The notes: generated from the letters alone by a model not told the origin. DNA of 34,418 nt from JBAZDV01 sp041669745 (GCA_041669745.1 JBAYAO010000005.1:1-34418), one strand, 5' to 3'; positions 22,394 through 30,333 are shown, numbered from the stretch's first letter. Numbers and translations: made by a program.

Positions 22394-23562
22394 TGTATCA
22401 CCTTGAGCAATTCCGTTATGTCCTGACACATTACTCTTTGAGAACAGAGTGTAGGTAGATAATTTGCCGCCTTGCAAGAATTCGTACCTGTTCTTGAAAA
22501 TGTTCCCTCTATCGGCGCCACGACCATACATGTATCGGCGATGACGGGGCCGAACTGTTCCATCACCTTAACATCCTCGGAACATCTGTCCCTGACGGTT
22601 TCGGATGTACAGAACCATATCTCTGTGTCGCCTTTTTTCTTCTTTCCTTTCAACAAGGATGCGATCTCGTGCATCTCCTTATCGGTAAGATGCGGACACC
22701 CCAATGCTATGAGCTCCACGTCATCTGTGGAGTTCAGCTTTTCACGAGCCTCTTCGATCTCCCTACGACCGATGTGCACCGTCTCCAGTTCGGAGATGTC
22801 GTATCTTTCGGCTTCAGGTGTGATGCCCTCCACATGGAACATGGCCACTGATCCAGAGGCGGCCATGGCCGCAGCCATCGTCTTCGCCTCCTCCACTCCG
22901 GGTCTGATACCTTTGTAGTAGGGGATTCTGGAACCTATCCGAACCCCAACTGCCTGACCAAGCAGAGAATGCTGGAATAAAGAGCCGTCGATATCGGCTT
23001 CAATGATGACAGTTGGCGCTCTGTTCCTATCCAAATGTAAACCATAGTTGGCCGTCTTTCCCAGAATCGCTGCTGCCAACGCACCTGGACCGCCTTCCCT
23101 GTTCGTCCTTGCACCGATATATGAATTGACGAAGGACAGTGCGGAAGATTCTGCCCATGCTACATGGTCCCCAAATCTGGGAACATTATCCCCTGTGTAC
23201 GGTGTGCACGAACACGTCGTCTTAACCCCCATCGATCTGTAGAGACTTACAATACGCAACTGCCTCTCTGCAAATTCGGGAGGGATATGCATCTCCTTCC
23301 ATCTCTTCATATCCATTCCGATAGGATTCAACGTGGAGGGAACCTTTACCTTGGAACCGCTTCTCACCATATCTTCCAGATATTGCAGACCGCCGTCGCC
23401 GATGGTTTTGTATGAAGCACCAGACAGATGTGCTGAGGTTATATCCACCAGTCCTTCCGCCCCGTATATCCTCCCTAATGCCACAACAAGCTCGATAGCC
23501 TTCTGGGCACCTTCCCCTGACTCTCCATCAAGTATCGCCTGCTCTTCCCTGGTGAGTTCCAT
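22390..23562 (-). CDS. Phosphomevalonate dehydratase large subunit (aconitase X, DUF521)
   Basis: The 390-residue protein is the aconitase-X catalytic subunit. In archaea it pairs with the swivel subunit to dehydrate mevalonate 5-phosphate, the branch step of the archaeal mevalonate pathway, using an iron-sulfur cluster. Family segments include ITSAHLSGASYKTIGDGGLQYLED, KTTCSCTPYTGDNVPRFGDHVAW (Cys117, Cys119), SYIGARTNREGGPGALAAAI, GKTANYGLH and IALGCPHLT. The C-terminal Cys-rich part has ADTCMVVAPIE (Cys345), TNSCKAANYLP (Cys363) and LCSQRV (Cys373). A TATA-like CCTTTATCC lies about 23 bases before the ATG. It overlaps the small-subunit gene by ATGA. Confidence 0.9.
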   Translation of the reverse strand: MELTREEQAILDGESGEGAQKAIELVVALGRIYGAEGLVDITSAHLSGASYKTIGDGGLQYLEDMVRSGSKVKVPSTLNPIGMDMKRWKEMHIPPEFAERQLRIVSLYRSMGVKTTCSCTPYTGDNVPRFGDHVAWAESSALSFVNSYIGARTNREGGPGALAAAILGKTANYGLHLDRNRAPTVIIEADIDGSLFQHSLLGQAVGVRIGSRIPYYKGIRPGVEEAKTMAAAMAASGSVAMFHVEGITPEAERYDISELETVHIGRREIEEAREKLNSTDDVELIALGCPHLTDKEMHEIASLLKGKKKKGDTEIWFCTSETVRDRCSEDVKVMEQFGPVIADTCMVVAPIEGTFSRTGTNSCKAANYLPTLCSQRVMCQDITELLKVIQ

Positions 23563-23674
23563 ATCGGACCGTATACGCTACAAGGATAAAGGCTTTCGAG
23601 AAGAGCGTCCTCTCGGCAGCATACTGTCAGAACGCAGAATCGGAGACTTACAAATGACCTATATCCAAATCTGG

Positions 23675-23812
23675 TCAGATGTTCCTAAGGCAAACGGGGA
23701 GATTCTTCTTCTCGTCTCTGTGATACGCAACGCAATCACAACACTTTGTGTGCCGGGGACAATCGATTTTTGGACATGTGCATTTCTCCGTATGTATGTT
23801 ATCACAATTCAT
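23675..23812 (-). CDS. Cysteine-rich mini-protein, 45 residues
   Basis: The product has a dense Cys/His pattern, MNCDNIHTEKCTCPKIDCPR followed by HTKCCDCVAYHRDEKKNLPV and CLRNI. The CPxxxCPRHxKCCxCVxYHR core with a final LPxC recurs in small methanogen and clostridial proteins, and should bind zinc or an iron-sulfur cluster. Nothing is known of its role. The ATG at 23812 is preferred to one at 23860 because the TATA box GATATATC (23834-23841) is centred 25 bases upstream, giving a leaderless transcript. It sits between the dehydratase operon and membrane protein copy B, all on the minus strand. Confidence 0.7.
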   Translation of the reverse strand: MNCDNIHTEKCTCPKIDCPRHTKCCDCVAYHRDEKKNLPVCLRNI

Positions 23813-23847
23813 AAAACGACAGTGCATCCAAAGGATATATCTCTTAA

Positions 23848-23874
23848 GGAGGCAGGACATAAAGTCCTGCCTTT
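23848..23874. repeat. Strong hairpin between small genes
   Basis: AGGCAGGAC (23850-23858) pairs with GTCCTGCCT (23864-23872) around a 5-base loop, with two further G-U pairs possible on the plus strand. It follows the minus-strand gene ending at 23888 and precedes the Cys-rich mini-protein's TATA, so it may act as that gene's terminator or 3' end structure. On the minus strand no long T-tract follows. Confidence 0.45.
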
Positions 23875-23887
23875 GAGGTTTTATTGC

Positions 23888-24124
23888 TTATTCATCGTAC
23901 GAAGAATATACTCCGCCGATGAGTGTTGCTGCAGTCAGTAACACGGCGCTCAATACCGCCCAATTTGCCTCAAGCGCATTATCGCCAAATACAAAGTCAG
24001 CTGCGAATTTAATGACATAGAGCACTATGACAAAGAATATCACTGCGACAATTATCATTATGATAATGGCAAGCAATCCGTACAGTATAGATTTTAGTGT
24101 GTTTTCAGCTCCCGTAACTTTCAC
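23888..24124 (-). CDS. Small two-helix membrane protein, copy B
   Basis: The 78-residue product has a hydrophilic start (VKVTGAENTLKSILYG) and a long first helix (LLAIIIMIIVAVIFFVIVLY) ending in VIKFAADFVFGDN. The second helix is WAVLSAVLLTAATLIGGVY, with an acidic end. It is homologous to copy A at 11498-11716 in length, helix placement and the FAAD/IAAD motif. The GTG at 24124 is chosen because a minus-strand TATA (about 24153-24161) lies inside the longer reading from ATG 24181, and GGGAGG directly precedes the GTG. The exact start is uncertain. Function unknown. Confidence 0.65.
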   Translation of the reverse strand: MKVTGAENTLKSILYGLLAIIIMIIVAVIFFVIVLYVIKFAADFVFGDNALEANWAVLSAVLLTAATLIGGVYSSYDE

Positions 24125-24236
24125 CTCCCTTGAATAATCAGCAAAATGCAAGGATATAATACTTAGCAAAAAATAGAGCATCCGATCTTGCTGGATAGCA
24201 TGATTTTATTATATATCCGCCAATATCTCGCATAGA

Positions 24237-24821
24237 ATGGAAAGAGACATGACAGAGATAACCGACCTCAGAATTGAAGATATCCCCGATGCGCTGAGTA
24301 TCTCAAAAAGGGAACTGGGGATCGACTATCTGTTCGAATCTGATTTTCTGGAATGCTTAAAACCGGATAATGGCTACTTCTGTAAGGTCGCTGTCTCGGA
24401 TAACAGAGTTTGCGGTTTTGTAATAAACCACATTTTTGGACCTGAAAAAGCAGATGAATATCTTAAACTTCCACTTTCAAAGGAAAGGGATGAGATACTG
24501 TCCGTGAAAAGGATAGGCATCCTTGATTCTGCTTCCGTAGACGATACCTTCAAGGGCATGGGCATCGGCAGCGAGCTTATAAGGGCCAGTTATGACGAGA
24601 TGTTGGTCAATGACGTGAATGCCATATGCGCTATGGCATGGAGGAGCGTCAACGGAACGACCAACATCAAAGGTATACTGGAGAAAATCGGGCTCAGAGA
24701 AACCATATCCATACCAGGATATTGGAATCTGATGGTCGAAAGTCCCGAGGGACATCATTGCCCGGATTGTAAAGAGCCGCCGTGCAGATGCTATGGCGTA
24801 TTCTATGTAAAGTATCTTTGA
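24237..24821 (+). CDS. GNAT-family acetyltransferase with Cys-rich C-terminal tail
   Basis: The 194-residue protein is a GNAT N-acetyltransferase. It has the acetyl-CoA motif SVDDTFKGMGIGSELI (residues about 100-115) after the beta4 strand KRIGILDSAS, and a late AICAMAWRS strand. The substrate is unknown. The last 22 residues form an unusual tail, HHCPDCKEPPCRCYGVFYV, with His173, His174, Cys175, Cys178, Cys183 and Cys185, able to bind one metal. TTATATAT (24209-24216) is centred 24 bases before the ATG at 24237, supporting that start and a leaderless transcript. It is a single gene, convergent with tRNA-Arg. Confidence 0.8.
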   Translation: MERDMTEITDLRIEDIPDALSISKRELGIDYLFESDFLECLKPDNGYFCKVAVSDNRVCGFVINHIFGPEKADEYLKLPLSKERDEILSVKRIGILDSASVDDTFKGMGIGSELIRASYDEMLVNDVNAICAMAWRSVNGTTNIKGILEKIGLRETISIPGYWNLMVESPEGHHCPDCKEPPCRCYGVFYVKYL

Positions 24822-24830
24822 TGATGAATG

Positions 24831-24904
24831 CGGGTCCGTCGAGATTCGAACTCGAGTCAGAGGCTTCGGAAGCCCCGATAATATCCAAGCTATACCACGA
24901 ACCC
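24831..24904 (-). tRNA. tRNA-Arg(CCG)
   Basis: The minus strand folds as a full cloverleaf. The acceptor GGGTTCG pairs with CGGACCC (one U-G) and has discriminator G73. The D arm has GTAT and the AGCTTGGATA loop (Gly pair and A21). The anticodon stem GGGGC/GCCTC carries loop TTCCGAA with anticodon CCG. The TCGAG/CTCGA T arm has loop TTCGAAT. The anticodon reads CGG (Arg). CCA is not encoded and no intron is present. It follows S27ae on the same strand after about 112 bases. Confidence 0.93.
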
Positions 24905-25016
24905 ATGTATGATATTAGAAGCCATTGGAAGGAAAGAGGTTTGCCGGTCGATGAACCCGGAGATCCTGTGGTCCCCCACTTGAGAGGGTTGGAGACCGAA
25001 TGAAGATAATCCTCCC

Positions 25017-25211
25017 TTATGCTTTCTTGCTGAATTCGGTGTATCCGCACTTACCGCAGGAAACACGATCCTTGTGCGTTGCCATGAACACACCCGGTCC
25101 GCATTTGGGGCACACGGGTTTCTTTCTGGTTATAGAACCGTCCTTGAGTTCGTACGCATCCTTTTTCTTAACGGATCCACCCTTGTTTGCTTCTGTCTTC
25201 TTCGCAGCCAT
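25017..25211 (-). CDS. rps27ae: Small-subunit ribosomal protein S27ae
   Basis: The 64-residue zinc-ribbon protein corresponds to the ribosomal part of eukaryotic ubiquitin-S27a. It shows RKKPVCPKCGPGVFMATHKD followed by CGKCGYTEF, giving CxxC...CxxC, after a basic N-terminus. It starts two bases after the S24e stop and is the last protein gene of the Rpo7-Spt4-DPCK-S24e-S27ae operon. Confidence 0.96.
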   Translation of the reverse strand: MAAKKTEANKGGSVKKKDAYELKDGSITRKKPVCPKCGPGVFMATHKDRVSCGKCGYTEFSKKA

Positions 25212-25213
25212 GA

Positions 25214-25534
25214 TCATTCCTCCGCAGGTTTGGCAGGTGCGACATACGCCGGCTTCTGAAGACCGTTTCTCTTGAGAAGATATTCCTGCTCGAATTTCTG
25301 TGCAGACTCTTTCGATCCGTATACTTTGGCATATCCCTTGGAAATGCCGCTGCCGTACACGGTATCGACATTGCACAACACGACCGTCTCTTTCTTTGCT
25401 TTCATCAATTTTGCGATTTCGTCAACTACCGCTGCCTTTGTAGGAGTCGATTCACCGGCATGGTTCGCAGTGTAACGTATCTCCGTCCTGTCGAACAGGG
25501 GGTTGGCTTTCTTTTCCGTTATTTCCATCTTCAT
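25214..25534 (-). CDS. rps24e: Small-subunit ribosomal protein S24e
   Basis: The 106-residue protein begins MKMEITEKKANPLFDRTEIR, the S24e signature, and continues with TKAAVVDEIAKLM, VVLCNVDTVYGSGISKGYAKVYGS and a typical basic middle. Its ATG overlaps the stop of the dephospho-CoA kinase gene (ATGA). It is a component of the 30S subunit. Confidence 0.96.
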   Translation of the reverse strand: MKMEITEKKANPLFDRTEIRYTANHAGESTPTKAAVVDEIAKLMKAKKETVVLCNVDTVYGSGISKGYAKVYGSKESAQKFEQEYLLKRNGLQKPAYVAPAKPAEE

Positions 25535-26034
25535 TCAAAGTCCTCCATCATTTTCCAGAGTTCTTCTGTCTTCCTTCGAACGACATCATCCGTGGTGACG
25601 GACATCATTCCCTTTCCGGGCCATCCGTAGATCACCTCCGCACCGATCGGCGCATAGAGGATGCAAGGCATGAGTGCCAAATCCTCTTCCCCTTCGACGC
25701 GAATGATCTCCGCAGTACCAGTTAAAGCGTTTTTTACAGCATCAACGAGCTCACAGGTTATCATACCTGCGGGATTGTGGACAACTTTTTCCTTCCACCC
25801 TTCCTGTTTCACGAGGATGGAGAAATCAGTCATCACATTCCTCTCCGTCTTCCCGTCATAGACGGAAAGAAGAGGCACTATGCCACTCCTCCTCACCGTC
25901 AGCGATACCACGTCGCCGACGGTGATGATTTTTTTATCTTTATGTTTTCCAAGATCCGCTTCCCTCAACTCTTTTCCGATGGGTTTTTTGAAAGCATCCC
26001 TCTTGCCCTCAGGAAGCCTCCACCCTCCGGACAT
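25531..26034 (-). CDS. GTP-dependent dephospho-CoA kinase
   Basis: The 167-residue protein belongs to the archaeal DUF359 family, shown in Thermococcus to phosphorylate dephospho-CoA with GTP in the last step of coenzyme A synthesis. Family segments are WRLPEGKRDAFKKPIG, ITVGDVVSLTVRRSGIVP, LLSVYDGKTER, VHNPAGMITCELVDAV and VEGEEDLALMPCILYAPIGA followed by VIYGWPGKGMM. It lies five bases after Spt4 and overlaps S24e by ATGA, the arrangement common in archaea. Confidence 0.92.
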   Translation of the reverse strand: MSGGWRLPEGKRDAFKKPIGKELREADLGKHKDKKIITVGDVVSLTVRRSGIVPLLSVYDGKTERNVMTDFSILVKQEGWKEKVVHNPAGMITCELVDAVKNALTGTAEIIRVEGEEDLALMPCILYAPIGAEVIYGWPGKGMMSVTTDDVVRRKTEELWKMMEDFE

Positions 26035-26039
26035 CTGAA

Positions 26040-26231
26040 TCAGCGAACCCTTAGAGCGTATTTCCCATTGGATTTTATGCCCATCTTGTTGGCGATCTCC
26101 GACCTCTCATAGTCTATGATCACGAGATAACCCTGCCACTCTTTGGATGTCTGTCCACCGCAACGCGGGCATATATCATCCTCCGAAATGAAGCTGCACT
26201 GCTTGCATGCCTTCATCACAGGTCCGACCAT
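26040..26231 (-). CDS. spt4: Transcription elongation factor Spt4 (RNA polymerase subunit E'')
   Basis: The 63-residue zinc protein pairs with Spt5 to increase RNA polymerase processivity. It has CKQC and CPRCGG separated by SFISEDDI, then the Spt5-binding part WQGYLVIIDYERSEIANKMG. The ATG at 26231 shares one base with the Rpo7 stop (TGATG). An internal ATG five codons later (MKACKQC) is also possible. Confidence 0.95.
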   Translation of the reverse strand: MVGPVMKACKQCSFISEDDICPRCGGQTSKEWQGYLVIIDYERSEIANKMGIKSNGKYALRVR

Positions 26232-26791
26232 CAGGCCTCACCTTTTTTCTTGTGTTCCTCTTCGATCCATTCGAGTCTGCCGAGACCGGGCTGACGCATC
26301 GTGAGTCCGATCTTACTGTCCTGAGGATTCTTTTCATTCAGATCCAGACTGACGACCCTGGCCTTAACGACATCTCCGACACTGAGTGTCCTGCCTGTAT
26401 CCTTCCCTATCAGCCTTTGGTTATCAGAATCGATATCCACACGATCATCCATCACCTGACTTATATGGAGAAGCCCGTCCAGAGGTCCAAATCTCACGAA
26501 AGCACCGAACTTCACTACCTCGACGACCACACCTTCGATGATCTCGTTCTCCTTTGGTTTGAAGACAAGCTGATCGAATTTGACCGTCTGATAGACCGCA
26601 CCGTCACCGTGAACGATACGCCCCGGCCCTACTGTTTCCACATTCCTGATAAGAACGGTAACGGCCTTGTCAGCACCGAATTTACCCTCATAGGCACCCC
26701 ATGTAAGGGCGTCGATCACATCGCTTATGTCCTCTTTGAGCTCTGCTGGTGGAATACGAACTACCCTTTCGGCTTGTGTTAACATATACAT
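26231..26791 (-). CDS. rpo7: DNA-directed RNA polymerase subunit Rpo7 (E')
   Basis: The 186-residue stalk subunit of archaeal RNA polymerase has an N-terminal RNP-like domain (VRIPPAELKEDISDVIDALT, then KFGADKAVTVLIRNVETVGPGRIVHGDG). Its C-terminal S1 domain shows VEVVKFGAFVRFGPLDGLLHISQV and VKARVVSLDLNEKNPQDSKIGLTMRQPGLG. It opens the operon with Spt4, dephospho-CoA kinase, S24e and S27ae. Starts at residue 1 or residue 3 (MLTQAERVV) are both possible. Confidence 0.96.
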   Translation of the reverse strand: MYMLTQAERVVRIPPAELKEDISDVIDALTWGAYEGKFGADKAVTVLIRNVETVGPGRIVHGDGAVYQTVKFDQLVFKPKENEIIEGVVVEVVKFGAFVRFGPLDGLLHISQVMDDRVDIDSDNQRLIGKDTGRTLSVGDVVKARVVSLDLNEKNPQDSKIGLTMRQPGLGRLEWIEEEHKKKGEA

Positions 26792-26828
26792 GGTGGATCC
26801 TCTTGAACACCCATGGATTATGCCCCTC

Positions 26829-26838
26829 TTATATAAAG
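26829..26838 (-). promoter_or_regulatory. TATA box of the rpo7 operon
   Basis: On the minus strand the element reads CTTTATATAA and is centred about 42 bases before the rpo7 ATG, giving a leader of about 16 bases. Confidence 0.55.
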
Positions 26839-26880
26839 TTCACCACGCGCGCACGCCGCGCCCGTGTCTTCCGATTAGTA

Positions 26881-26910
26881 ATAAAAATAGGTAGACGGGG
26901 CCGAAGCCCC
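26881..26910 (-). terminator. UUCG-loop terminator of the membrane pyrophosphatase gene
   Basis: On the minus strand GGGGC-TTCG-GCCCC (26910 to 26897) forms a C(UUCG)G-capped stem 15 bases after the hppA stop. A T-rich tail with five Ts (about 26888-26881) follows. It is an intrinsic-type terminator that separates hppA from the rpo7 operon promoter. Confidence 0.75.
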
Positions 26911-26924
26911 TAATTCGTTTGCAC

Positions 26925-29105
26925 TCAGCAATACAAAACCGCTGTGACCAGACAGATGGTCGACAGAAGCTTCACGAGCACATGTATGGACGGACCCGCG
27001 GTGTCCTTGAAGGGATCACCTATCGTGTCACCGACAACTGCAGCGGCATGTGCGGGTGAACCTTTTCCGCCGTGGTTGCCTTCCTCTATGTACTTCTTGG
27101 CATTGTCCCAGGCTCCTCCTCCGTTGTTGAGGAAATTGGCCATAAGAACACCGACGATCGTACCGACCATGATCAATGCACCGACCGCGGCTGGAGCCCA
27201 AATCTGAAGTTCCGTCGGCAGCAAGTATCTGTAGATCAGACCGAAACAGACCGGCACCAGGATTGGCAAGAGTGCCGGAAGCACCATCGCTTTGAGTGCA
27301 CCGCGTGTCGCGATATCGACACATCTTGCGGTGTCAGGTTCAGATGTACCAGCCATGATTCCTGGATCCTCACGGAATTGCCTGCGGACCTCCTCTATCA
27401 TATGTCCGGCTGCAGTACCGACTGCACGGATGGCAAGTGATGCAAAGAAGAACACCAGAACCGCTCCCACAAGTCCTCCGATGAATATTATCGGATTTCC
27501 GAGATCGACCGACATTGCTTCTACAAGAGGTTTGCCAGTAATCTCCGCAACTATCTCGAAATATGCTGCAAAAAGCAAGAATGCTGCCAGTGCTGCGGAC
27601 GCCATAGCGTAACCTTTCGTCAGCGCCTTGGTAGTGTTCCCAGTAGAATCGAGTTTGTCGGTCCTTACGCGAACCTCTTCTGGCTGATTGGACATCTCCG
27701 CGATTCCGCCCGCGTTATCTGTGATGGGCCCGAAGGTGTCTTCTGCAAGTATGAATGCCGATGAGGCCAACATTGCAATTGTTCCGACTGCAGTTCCGTA
27801 CAGACCGGCAACTTCATGTGCCATGCCTTCGGGTGCAGCGAAGTAACCAAGTAGATACGTTCCAAGAATTGCAATGACAATACACACGACCGGCAGAACG
27901 GTGGATTCAAGTCCTACCGATATGCCCGTTATCACGTTCGTGGCCGGACCTGTCTCGGATGCACTCGCTATCGACTTGACCGGCTTGTGGTCACCTGTGT
28001 AGTACTGCGTGATGTACACTATAGCCAGGCCGAGCACTATACCGAAAATTCCACAGAGGAAGTAATAGTACCACTTTGCACATTCTGGCTCAAGCATCCA
28101 ATATGTCGAGAACAATAGAGAGACGATGACCAGTGCGAGTGTGACATAATAACCTCTGTTCAGTGCGTTGCAGACATTTGAATTGTCATCTTTAAGTCCT
28201 ACAACGGAGATACCGACCAATGAGGCGATGAGTCCGAACGAGATGACGACGAGCGGAAGGAATATCCAGTTGAATGACAGGGTAGGTGCGGCATTGATGA
28301 CTGCAACGCCTATGATCATCGAACCGATGATCTCGGCTGCAGTCGACTCGAAAATATCCGCCCCACGTCCTGCGCAATCTCCGACGTTGTCTCCGACAAG
28401 GTCCGCGATAACAGCTGGATTCCTGGGGTCATCCTCGGGAATTCCGGCTTCGACTTTACCGACAAGGTCTGCTCCGACATCGGCTGCCTTGGTATAGATA
28501 CCGCCGCCAAGCTGAGCAAACAGAGCCGCAAAGGATGCTCCGAATGCGTATCCGACGACCGCATGGAGAGTACTTGTCATGGTCTCGATACTCGTCATAT
28601 TGCCGGTGTCGCACCATATGTTATAAGTGAAGAACACAGCGAAAAGCCCAACCAAACTGAGAGTGGAGACCGTGATTCCGGAAAGTGCCCCGCCACGGAA
28701 TGAGCATTTAAATGCTTCTTTCAGTGAAGTACGAGCTGCACTTGCTGTCCTGATGTTCGTGTTGACGGATACCTTCATTCCTATGAAACCAGAGAGAATT
28801 GAGCATCCGGCACCGATCAGGAAGGCTATGGCAACCTTATATCCAAGGTAGGCCGAGAAACTTTCTACTAAGCCTGCCAGGGCTATAATGATTGCTACAA
28901 TGATACTGATAACCCCTATTGTCTTGTACTGGCGTTTCAAATAGGCCATTGCACCAGTCTCTATAGCATCGGATATCTTCTGCATCTCTGGAGTGCCTTT
29001 ATCCCTTGAAAAGACGCTCTTGTAAAAGATGAGTGCAAATATCAATGCTACGATGACTGCGACAGGGATCATGAATAACAAGTTGTCTACTGTTATGTCA
29101 ATCAT
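26925..29105 (-). CDS. hppA: Membrane-bound ion-pumping pyrophosphatase, K+-independent type
   Basis: The 726-residue protein with about 16 membrane helices couples pyrophosphate hydrolysis to ion pumping. Substrate-site motifs are intact: GGGIYTKAADVGADLVGKVE, DDPRNPAVIADLVGDNVGD, ITDNAGGIAEM, and near the end WDNAKKYIEEG and GDTIGDPFKDTAGPS. In the cation-specificity motif the sequence is GNTTKALTKG. Lys at that position with Thr three residues later is the known mark of the K+-independent, proton-pumping group (K+-dependent enzymes have Ala there). It is monocistronic, with its own TATA and a UUCG terminator. Confidence 0.95.
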   Translation of the reverse strand: MIDITVDNLLFMIPVAVIVALIFALIFYKSVFSRDKGTPEMQKISDAIETGAMAYLKRQYKTIGVISIIVAIIIALAGLVESFSAYLGYKVAIAFLIGAGCSILSGFIGMKVSVNTNIRTASAARTSLKEAFKCSFRGGALSGITVSTLSLVGLFAVFFTYNIWCDTGNMTSIETMTSTLHAVVGYAFGASFAALFAQLGGGIYTKAADVGADLVGKVEAGIPEDDPRNPAVIADLVGDNVGDCAGRGADIFESTAAEIIGSMIIGVAVINAAPTLSFNWIFLPLVVISFGLIASLVGISVVGLKDDNSNVCNALNRGYYVTLALVIVSLLFSTYWMLEPECAKWYYYFLCGIFGIVLGLAIVYITQYYTGDHKPVKSIASASETGPATNVITGISVGLESTVLPVVCIVIAILGTYLLGYFAAPEGMAHEVAGLYGTAVGTIAMLASSAFILAEDTFGPITDNAGGIAEMSNQPEEVRVRTDKLDSTGNTTKALTKGYAMASAALAAFLLFAAYFEIVAEITGKPLVEAMSVDLGNPIIFIGGLVGAVLVFFFASLAIRAVGTAAGHMIEEVRRQFREDPGIMAGTSEPDTARCVDIATRGALKAMVLPALLPILVPVCFGLIYRYLLPTELQIWAPAAVGALIMVGTIVGVLMANFLNNGGGAWDNAKKYIEEGNHGGKGSPAHAAAVVGDTIGDPFKDTAGPSIHVLVKLLSTICLVTAVLYC

Positions 29106-29148
29106 TTGAGTTAACCCCTAAACGTTATTGTTCCCCAAATCCTTCCTT

Positions 29149-29156
29149 ATATAAAA
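29149..29156 (-). promoter_or_regulatory. TATA box of hppA
   Basis: On the minus strand TTTTATAT is centred about 47 bases before the ATG, giving a leader of about 22 bases. Confidence 0.55.
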
Positions 29157-29187
29157 GGGTTTAAGGTTTGCACTTGGGACCGCAGCT

Positions 29188-29631
29188 CTATACAAATGGT
29201 CCAGAATTATCCGACACTTCGCTCAAAATTCTCTCTCCTTCCTCTGATACGATCACCGGATCCCCGGCAGCGGAAAGATAACCCAAACCGTACGTCTTGA
29301 CCGGATTGACTACCGGCATTCCGAAGATTCTTTCGGCACACCGTGTGCCTATGGAACACATAAGTGCCAATATGATGTCCGCATTTTTGTTTTCAACTTC
29401 TTCTCTCCTGAGAAGAACCTTGCTCTCGATACATGCAGCCGAAACTGACAATACCCCCCTTACATCCACTCCGTCTTCGGAGAGCCTGTTGGCCAGTCTT
29501 TCAGCAGAATCCTTTCCGCCTAGACCGTAGCACATCCTAGCGCACGTATTGCAGGTCCAAATCAGCACTTTCCTGTCTTTGAGAATTTCTTGAAGTTCGA
29601 GATAACTTCTGTCCCTGGCCATTATCAGCAT
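29188..29631 (-). CDS. MetV-like cysteine protein (methylenetetrahydrofolate reductase C-terminal-domain-like)
   Basis: From the ATG at 29631 the product is 147 residues. It resembles the small zinc/iron-sulfur protein MetV and the MTHFR C-terminal domain. RKVLIWTCNTCARMCYGLGG (a C-x2-C-x3-C cluster) is followed by DSAERLANRL, VRGVLSVSAACIESKVLL, ADIILALMCSIGTRCAERIF and PVVNPVKTYGLG, matching the family order of cysteines. No MetF-like catalytic subunit lies nearby. A minus-strand TATA (about 29654-29662) is centred 26 bases before this ATG, so the longer reading from 29670 is not favoured. It is a single gene upstream of hppA. Confidence 0.6.
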   Translation of the reverse strand: MLIMARDRSYLELQEILKDRKVLIWTCNTCARMCYGLGGKDSAERLANRLSEDGVDVRGVLSVSAACIESKVLLRREEVENKNADIILALMCSIGTRCAERIFGMPVVNPVKTYGLGYLSAAGDPVIVSEEGERILSEVSDNSGPFV

Positions 29632-30333
29632 TGCGTTCACATAAGAAGATACGGTATAATAAGTCACCACAAAAATTCAGTTATGAAAATTCTGCCCGAT
29701 GCAATACCGCCATGACATTGGCATATCTGATTATGACACGCTCCATCGCTACGTATTTTAATTTCTACAAAGAAAATTTTGACTTATGATACAGCGAATG
29801 TTACATACCGTACAGATCATTTAACATGCCCGACGGATGATTTGCGTCTATTGACGTCATTTCCTTTTATTTTCTAGCTGTTTCCAATATGATGAAGGAT
29901 CACGTTGCAAAACTTGAAACGAGGGAACCTCACATAAAGAGCAGACATTGACCTATACTCACGCAGCGTCAGTATCGTTACACGGATCTTCTCTCTTTTG
30001 ATACTGTATCGTCATCTGTTCCCGCATCACCATCGTGATCGAAGATTATGTCGACAATATCGTCGAAAAACAACTAACACATAAAATTTCCAGAGAAATG
30101 TATGATCCAACGATAAAATTCTCGATACAAATATTTTGACCTCGTGGTCTTACGCTTACCGGACCTTAGGATAATCGACGGTTGCCGCAGTCAGGGGGTG
30201 ATATCTGCTTAAATCATTTCACCAATCACCTTGGTCGACACATCTACGTTGAAAAAGTCGACCCTCAGTAACTGCAACATCAAATAGTATCGTCGTCCGT
30301 CTACAGTCTCATGACTCTGTCGAGGCTCTGATT
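29632..30333. other. Gap of about 700 bases without an intact gene
   Basis: No convincing ORF is seen on either strand. One minus-strand frame (about 30333 to 29980) has four open stretches broken by stops, including a peptide RVDFFNVDVSTKVIGEMI and later LFFDDIVDIIFDHDGDAG, which could be the remains of a decayed gene. GGTCGAC (30233-30239) and GTCGACC (30257-30263) form an inverted repeat. The segment is more AT-rich than its surroundings. Confidence 0.3.

Noticed and set aside
22394..22531. Longer start for the dehydratase-Nudix gene
   Set aside because: The extra 46 residues lie inside the large-subunit gene and have no family similarity; the ATGA overlap at 22393 is the natural start.
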